Of a DNA stretch of 64,000 nucleotides, positions 61,953 through 64,000 are shown piece by piece. Each line of letters starts with the position of its first letter. Position 1 is the first letter of the stretch. Position numbers and translations under genes: made by a program. The stretch covers positions 8,396 to 72,395 of the forward strand of contig CAVPHF010000004.1 of assembly GCA_963704155.1 (NCBI GenBank), read 5' to 3'. The notes under the pieces are model-generated. The model saw only the letters and a program-made list of their open reading frames with translations. It was not told where the DNA came from and made no database searches. The DNA comes from Thiohalocapsa sp963704155 (GTDB lineage Bacteria > Pseudomonadota > Gammaproteobacteria > Chromatiales > Chromatiaceae).

Positions 61953-63020
61953 ATGCACACATTAAGCTTTCCGAGCCCGTTGGCTGTTTTGCTACCTACA
62001 CTATTATTTGGTTGGCAGACGGCAATCTCTGCCGATAACGGCGACCTGCGAACTAACGACTATCTCCTTAGCCATGCCAGCGCCGAGCCCTTCTACACTG
62101 AACAAGGGCTTCAGCCCGATGTTCTCTTGCATGTTAGAGAAGTGGTCAAGGCGGGTACCGAGCGAACCGCAGGCAGGGATAACAGGGTGTTGCTGTTCCT
62201 CCACGGCGGCACCTTTCCGGGGTACGTCGCCTTCGATCTCGATTATGAGAACGTGTCGATGATGCGCCACTTCGCTCGACAGGGCTGGGACACCTTCGCG
62301 CTGGATCTGGAGGGCTACGGCATGTCGACCCGTCCCCCCATCATGGATGAGCCGGACAAGTACCCGGACAGTCCGGCACCCATCGGCCTGGACGTGACCC
62401 TCAGTGATCTCGACCGGGCCGTCAACTTCATTCGCGACCTACGCAACACGGACCAGGTACACCTTTTGGCCTGGTCAGCCGGCGCCATGGCCGAAGCTCC
62501 CCGTTACGCCAGTCAGCATCCGGAGAAGGTTGCCAAACTGGTTCTCTATGGCGTCAACTACCTCGGCAAAGGTAAGAGCGCAGAGGAACGCAGGCAGCAG
62601 GATGTCACACGCCATGCCGAGAAAAACCGTTACGGCGATCCGGCGGCCTTGCAGCGCTGGGGCAAACTGGGTACCAAAGAAGAAAACCTGATACCAGGCG
62701 CGTTCAACGCTTACACCGAGGCGCATCTGGCTTCGGACCCGAGATCAGCCGAACTGGACGGACGTGTCCGCGCGCCTTGGGGCCGTTTCATCGGCTGGCC
62801 TGAGCCACACTTTGACGCCAGTTCGATCACTGTGCCGACGCTGGTCATCCGTGGTGAAACGGATGCGCTAGGAAGCCGAGAAGACAATGAACAGCTGCTT
62901 GACGACCTTGGCAGCCAGGTCAAGGCGTATGTCGAGATCGAAAATGCTGGTCACATGATGCACTTTGAAAAGAACAACACGAAGTTCTACAGTGCAGTCG
63001 AAGACTTTCTGAGTCAATAA
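61953..63020 (+). CDS. Exported alpha/beta hydrolase
   Basis: The 355-residue protein has a signal peptide (about residues 1-27, ending AISA). The alpha/beta-hydrolase core has oxyanion-loop HGGTFPGYVAFD, nucleophile elbow AWSAGAMAE (Ser near residue 176), acid Asp in GETDALG and His in NAGHMMHFE. The long frame is open from 61560, but ATG 61953 has GGAGG six bases before it and starts the signal peptide. Substrate unknown. It forms a pair with the next hydrolase gene, 38 bases downstream. Confidence 0.85.
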   Translation: MHTLSFPSPLAVLLPTLLFGWQTAISADNGDLRTNDYLLSHASAEPFYTEQGLQPDVLLHVREVVKAGTERTAGRDNRVLLFLHGGTFPGYVAFDLDYENVSMMRHFARQGWDTFALDLEGYGMSTRPPIMDEPDKYPDSPAPIGLDVTLSDLDRAVNFIRDLRNTDQVHLLAWSAGAMAEAPRYASQHPEKVAKLVLYGVNYLGKGKSAEERRQQDVTRHAEKNRYGDPAALQRWGKLGTKEENLIPGAFNAYTEAHLASDPRSAELDGRVRAPWGRFIGWPEPHFDASSITVPTLVIRGETDALGSREDNEQLLDDLGSQVKAYVEIENAGHMMHFEKNNTKFYSAVEDFLSQ

Positions 63021-63058
63021 CGACCACCACGCACGACCACCGAGAGGAACCAACCAAG

Positions 63059-63982
63059 ATGATAAGCCGTAGCTCGTTGTGGCTGATACTTTTCGGCCTT
63101 TTGTCGATAACGTCGTTCACCAGCGCCAAAGCGGAAGAAGTCAATCTGCATTTCAAGGATTTGACCCTGAATGCCAATCTGGAGATTGCCGAGGGAAAAC
63201 AGCTCAGTGATGGCGTTGTTCTGATCATGCACAGCTTTCTTGCGCATAACCGCATGGAGATCATCGAAGCCAGCCAGACCGCACTGCTGGAAAACGGCCT
63301 GAATTCGCTGGCGATCAACGTCAGTCTTGACGTCGACAATCGTCACGGCTTTTATGACTGCATGATCCCCATCCGGTTCAAGTTGGCGGATGCGCTGGAT
63401 GAACTGGACGCCTGGATCGCCTGGCTGAAAGGACAGGGGGCGACGACCGTCGTGCTGATGGGACACTCCATCTCCGCTAACCAAGTGCTGACTTACGCTG
63501 CCAGCCGTAGCAATCCGACCGTCAAGGCGCTGGTCTTGTTAGCGCCCAACACGGTGGGCCATCCCAGCTCTCCGGCACGCTACAAGGATGACTACGACAG
63601 CGATCTTCAGCAAGTACTCGCTCGCGCCAAACAGTTAGTCGATGCCGGTAGAGGCGATGAGCTAATGACAGAGACCGATTTTGGCTTCTGCCCGAAAGCC
63701 ACAGTTTCGGCGGAAGCCTTTTACGACTTCTACGAACAGAACAATGCATTCTGGAACGCGCACGTCTTCTTACCCAAAACGGATGTGCCGGTGCTGGTCA
63801 TCGCCGGCTCGATAGATGACCGTCAGCCAAATATTCCGGAGCATGTCGAACCCTATGTCGATGATGAAAGGGTGTACCTGACGGTGATTGAAGGCGGAGA
63901 TCATTTCTTTCGCGATCTGAATATTGACGAAGCGGTAGAAGCTGCGGTGGAGTTCATCAGCTCACTGGATCAACGCAGTTGA
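63059..63982 (+). CDS. Exported alpha/beta hydrolase
   Basis: The 307-residue protein has a signal peptide (residues 1-25, ending AKA). An alpha/beta-hydrolase fold follows with IMHSFLAHNRMEII in place of the HG oxyanion motif, nucleophile elbow MGHSISANQVL (Ser near 142), acid region AGSIDDRQP and His in GGDHFFRD. It belongs to a set of secreted lipase/esterase-like proteins related to DUF3530 or dienelactone hydrolases; the exact family is uncertain. GAGAGGAA precedes the start. A sampled 60 bases at 63061-63120 have about 48% GC, against 72% in a sample at 27001-27060. Confidence 0.82.
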   Translation: MISRSSLWLILFGLLSITSFTSAKAEEVNLHFKDLTLNANLEIAEGKQLSDGVVLIMHSFLAHNRMEIIEASQTALLENGLNSLAINVSLDVDNRHGFYDCMIPIRFKLADALDELDAWIAWLKGQGATTVVLMGHSISANQVLTYAASRSNPTVKALVLLAPNTVGHPSSPARYKDDYDSDLQQVLARAKQLVDAGRGDELMTETDFGFCPKATVSAEAFYDFYEQNNAFWNAHVFLPKTDVPVLVIAGSIDDRQPNIPEHVEPYVDDERVYLTVIEGGDHFFRDLNIDEAVEAAVEFISSLDQRS

Positions 63983-64000
63983 CCTGGATTCATGGTAGGA

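Noticed and set aside
1..64000. tRNA, rRNA and CRISPR features
   Set aside because: I looked for T-loop GGTTCGAATCC-like strings, conserved rRNA segments and regularly spaced direct repeats on both strands and found none that held up.

Overview
This window looks like chromosome of a high-GC gammaproteobacterium, most likely a sulfur-oxidising member of the Chromatiales. That assignment is an inference from gene content: the hisB-hisA-hisE-tatABC neighbourhood, an E. coli-type single-chain PurL, SlyX, a FabI-type enoyl reductase, DUF3300/DUF2950 exported proteins, and remnants of soxYZ and of a multihaem cytochrome c. I found no rRNA, tRNA or CRISPR array, so the lineage cannot be fixed from the window alone.

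Layout. 1-20 kb is a mixture of envelope and stress proteins: a zinc metallopeptidase entering from the left edge, DUF4403, DUF937, DUF2333, a sigma54 regulator translationally coupled to a BASS transporter, an arylsulfatase, an aquaporin, a solitary histidine kinase, a CYTH-like protein, the DUF3300/DUF2950 pair and a DUF533 protein. 20-28 kb holds fabI divergent from a compact five-domain peptide-type ABC importer (binding lipoprotein, two permeases, one fused double ATPase). 28-44 kb is a housekeeping run: purL, a thioredoxin-like DUF255 protein, slyX, a proline iminopeptidase, dtd, hisB, hisA, hisE, tatA, tatB, tatC, a LysR regulator, an MltD-like transglycosylase and dcd. 44-47 kb is a scrambled accessory patch around an EHD/dynamin-like GTPase. 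47-52.4 kb is putA-putP for proline catabolism. 52.4-59.7 kb is a graveyard of gene fragments mixed with a few intact genes (DUF2177, an AhpD-like protein, a cupin). 59.9-64 kb is a lower-GC block with a membrane-bound winged-helix/TPR regulator and two exported alpha/beta hydrolases.

The dominant theme is gene decay. At least fourteen genes are broken, by internal deletion, frameshift or in-frame stop: multihaem cytochrome, HAD phosphatase, cupin, TIGR03643 protein, serine recombinase, EAL protein, CoA-transferase, YrhK protein, ketopantoate reductase, HxlR regulator, soxY, soxZ and two transposase-like tails. DUF4403 and putA also carry apparent frameshifts near their starts. The histidine cluster lacks hisH, hisF and hisI at the places where they normally sit. 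Other notable items are a 126-bp MITE-like inverted-repeat element next to the EHD-like GTPase, a TatC with a FimV-like C-terminal extension, and a DUF3300 protein with a histone-H1-like basic tail. I saw no convincing new multi-gene system. The best leads are the EHD-like GTPase in its accessory patch and the solitary Trypco1-like protein behind purL.
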